Part shown: positions 63,981 through 64,000 of the stretch, one piece after another
How the letters are laid out: each line of letters starts with the position of its first letter
Numbering within the stretch: position 1 is the first letter of the stretch
Origin: Tupaia tana
Lineage: Eukaryota; Chordata; Mammalia; Scandentia; Tupaiidae
NCBI GenBank assembly: GCA_026018925.1
Contig: JAKSZU010000031.1
Coordinates: 9,810,967 to 9,874,966 of the forward strand
Length of the DNA: 64,000 nucleotides
Direction: 5' to 3'
The notes under the pieces: generated by a model
Told to the model about the DNA's origin: nothing
What the model saw: only the letters and a program-made list of their open reading frames with translations
Databases searched by the model: none
Program-made: the position numbers and the translations under genes

Positions 63981-64000
63981 GGACCAGCACTTGGCATAAT
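63980..64000 (+). repeat. tSINE-A head, cut by the window edge
   Basis: GGGGACCAGCACTTGGCATA begins a new SINE. The rest is outside. Confidence 0.8.

Overview
This is a stretch of a placental mammal genome. It holds the 5' end of one host gene, PUDP (pseudouridine-5'-phosphatase, formerly HDHD1), on the + strand. Exon 1 (22553-22622) sits in a CpG island at about 22050-23100. Exon 2 (61837-62055) follows a 39.2 kb intron, and the rest of the gene lies beyond the right edge. The two exons join in phase and together read the first 96 codons of the protein. No other intact protein-coding gene is supported.

Almost everything else is repeats. About 80 tRNA-derived SINEs cover roughly 30% of the window. 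I use my own labels. tSINE-A is about 260 bp, with a tRNA-like head (box A-like GCGTAATGGC, box B-like GGTTCGCGTCC), a C6TG6 palindrome in the middle and a tail CCTATAGCAAAAACCTCT-An. tSINE-B is about 150-190 bp, with the same kind of head followed directly by a pyrimidine run and a TCAAATTAAAATAAATAAA tail. tSINE-C is an older, CpG-poor relative of A. tSINE-D is an old, strongly diverged group. For SINEs, '+' means the tRNA-like head is at the lower coordinate. Many A copies keep their CpGs and perfect target-site duplications (TSDs), so that family was recently active. I do not recognise the family by name. The SINE type, one decayed 7SL-derived SINE (about 10790-10990) and the absence of typical Alu, B1/B2 or rabbit C repeats suggest a non-primate member of Euarchontoglires. 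My best guess is a colugo (Dermoptera), held at about even odds.

Layout: 1-22 kb is the region upstream of PUDP, with SINEs, small DNA-transposon derivatives (MITEs), a truncated U4 snRNA retropseudogene with perfect TSDs, a MIR, the 7SL-derived SINE and an MLT1 LTR. 22-23.1 kb is the CpG-island promoter and exon 1. 23-61.8 kb is intron 1, with a hAT element bearing perfect TSDs, mariner-type MITEs, an antisense L1 fragment (43.4-45.4 kb), several MLT1/MaLR solo LTRs, and a minisatellite of 25 full copies of an 81-bp unit (51.4-53.5 kb) with a CACGTG palindrome in most units. 61.8-64 kb is exon 2, the start of intron 2 and a second antisense L1 fragment.

The many long open frames are shadows: the tSINE-A consensus is open on both strands for 60-80 codons, and the 81-bp minisatellite (27 codons, no stops in several frames) gives frames of up to about 500 codons. 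The most interesting structures are the minisatellite, the U4 retrocopy, the SINE copies that are rearranged inside but have clean TSDs, a SINE inverted repeat, and a cluster of NRF1-like sites at the PUDP promoter.
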